The position numbers and the translations under genes were made by a program. The notes under the pieces were generated by a model that was given only the letters and a program-made list of their open reading frames with translations, did not search any database and was not told the DNA's origin. 5,648 nt of DNA, taken from assembly GCA_031264755.1 (NCBI GenBank), contig JAISDO010000013.1, positions 1 to 5,648 on the forward strand. The letters are read 5' to 3'. This stretch comes from Clostridiales bacterium. Its GTDB lineage: Bacteria; Bacillota_A; Clostridia; Christensenellales; Pumilibacteraceae. This document shows, one piece after another, positions 5,319 to 5,648 of the stretch (within the stretch, counting starts at the first letter, position 1; every line of letters starts with the position of its first letter).

Positions 5319-5648
5319 TTACCAAAGTACAGGGTGTAAAGTAAATGGTACAAAGTATAGATTGACACCCTTAGCCTGAGAACCAACAAAAAATATTCCT
5401 GCATAGATAGCTACCCCTATTATAATAGCCCCAACTACTGATGCTGACAATCCCGTAGCTGCTATTATTTTGGCTTTGGCTAACTCTAAATATCCAAAAC
5501 CTAGGCTAAGCCAACCCGATATATTCTCGCACAAAGCTGGCGAAAAGTGATACCCAACATTCACAAACCACACCTTGATCCACCAATTGTTGCTGTCTAG
5601 CCTTGTTGTACTATTGCCTTGACTTGCCTGTGTATCAATCCCCAATGC
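5319..5648 (-). CDS. Small glycine-rich hydrophobic peptide, bacteriocin-like, 5' partial
   Basis: The frame is open to the right edge, so the N-terminus lies outside the window; 109 residues are visible. A TTG at 5643-5645 is an internal candidate start without support. Numbering from that TTG, the segments are a polar stretch (1-20), an aromatic stretch with W21-W22-x-K-x-W26-F27, an amphipathic region with one Cys (C39), a glycine/alanine-rich membrane-type helix (about 66-88, with G72, G77, G83, G88), and the tail KGVNLYFVPFTLHPVLW (92-108). From memory this layout recalls small secreted peptides of Gram-positive bacteria that carry a WW motif, a Gly/Ala-rich core and a K-G-V-x-x-x-F end, including bacteriocin-like ones; I could not verify this. 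The gene's last 17 codons are duplicated at 5055-5108, and a small membrane protein follows after 6 nt. Confidence 0.65.
   Translation of the reverse strand, partial: ALGIDTQASQGNSTTRLDSNNWWIKVWFVNVGYHFSPALCENISGWLSLGFGYLELAKAKIIAATGLSASVVGAIIIGVAIYAGIFFVGSQAKGVNLYFVPFTLHPVLW
5320..5374. repeat. 55-bp direct repeat, copy 2
   Basis: This copy lies inside the 3' end of the peptide gene and encodes its last 17 residues plus the first two bases of the TAA stop on the minus strand. It differs from copy 1 at one base (A at 5325), a synonymous leucine codon change. The internal inverted repeat is at 5331-5337 and 5365-5371. Because it is coding here, this copy is probably the ancestral one and copy 1 the derived one. 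Confidence 0.97.

Overview
The window is A+T-rich and reads as a chromosomal segment of a Gram-positive, Clostridia-like Firmicute. The main evidence is a DUF4364 winged-helix protein (a family I associate with Clostridia) and a SpoVB-like polysaccharide flippase. The class II CCA/poly(A) polymerase-type nucleotidyltransferase, the metallo-beta-lactamase-fold hydrolase and the Smr protein fit but are not diagnostic. The taxonomic call is moderate in confidence and I do not name a genus.

Layout: (1) 1-118 is a perfect tandem array of the octamer TCCATTAG, which may continue beyond the left edge. (2) 119-359 has no convincing gene, but carries a leftward promoter-like pair (TAGACA, 17 bp, TATAAT) aimed into the octamer array. 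(3) 360-2616 holds three leftward genes in the order tRNA nucleotidyltransferase, MBL-fold hydrolase, Smr-domain protein. (4) 2663-4201 is a rightward flippase, divergent from the nucleotidyltransferase across a 46-bp gap in which two promoters lie face to face on the same bases. (5) 4202-4395 is intergenic with a dyad that looks like an operator. (6) 4396-4920 is the DUF4364 regulator-like gene, followed by a strong hairpin terminator. (7) 5055-5648 is a leftward module: a partial gene for a small, probably secreted, glycine-rich hydrophobic peptide, a 65-residue two-helix membrane protein, and an orphan second copy of the peptide gene's 3' end.

Two things stand out. First, the MBL and nucleotidyltransferase genes have promoters whose -10 hexamer ends exactly 6 nt before the ATG, predicting leaderless mRNAs. 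The flippase would have a leader of about 4 nt. By contrast, the downstream operon gene (Smr) and DUF4364 have Shine-Dalgarno-like sequences. Second, a 55-bp direct repeat (54/55 identical, copies 264 bp apart) encodes the same 17-residue C-terminal tail in both copies. The single mismatch inside the repeat is synonymous, and both copies end in a stop (TAA and TAG). The repeats flank the small membrane protein gene. This resembles a bacteriocin/immunity or toxin/immunity cassette with a displaced toxin tail. The architecture is directly visible; the function is inference.

Apart from tRNA 3'-end maturation by the nucleotidyltransferase, the conserved genes (hydrolase, Smr, flippase, DUF4364) do not obviously form one pathway. 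The right-hand module is the most likely accessory, fast-evolving part.
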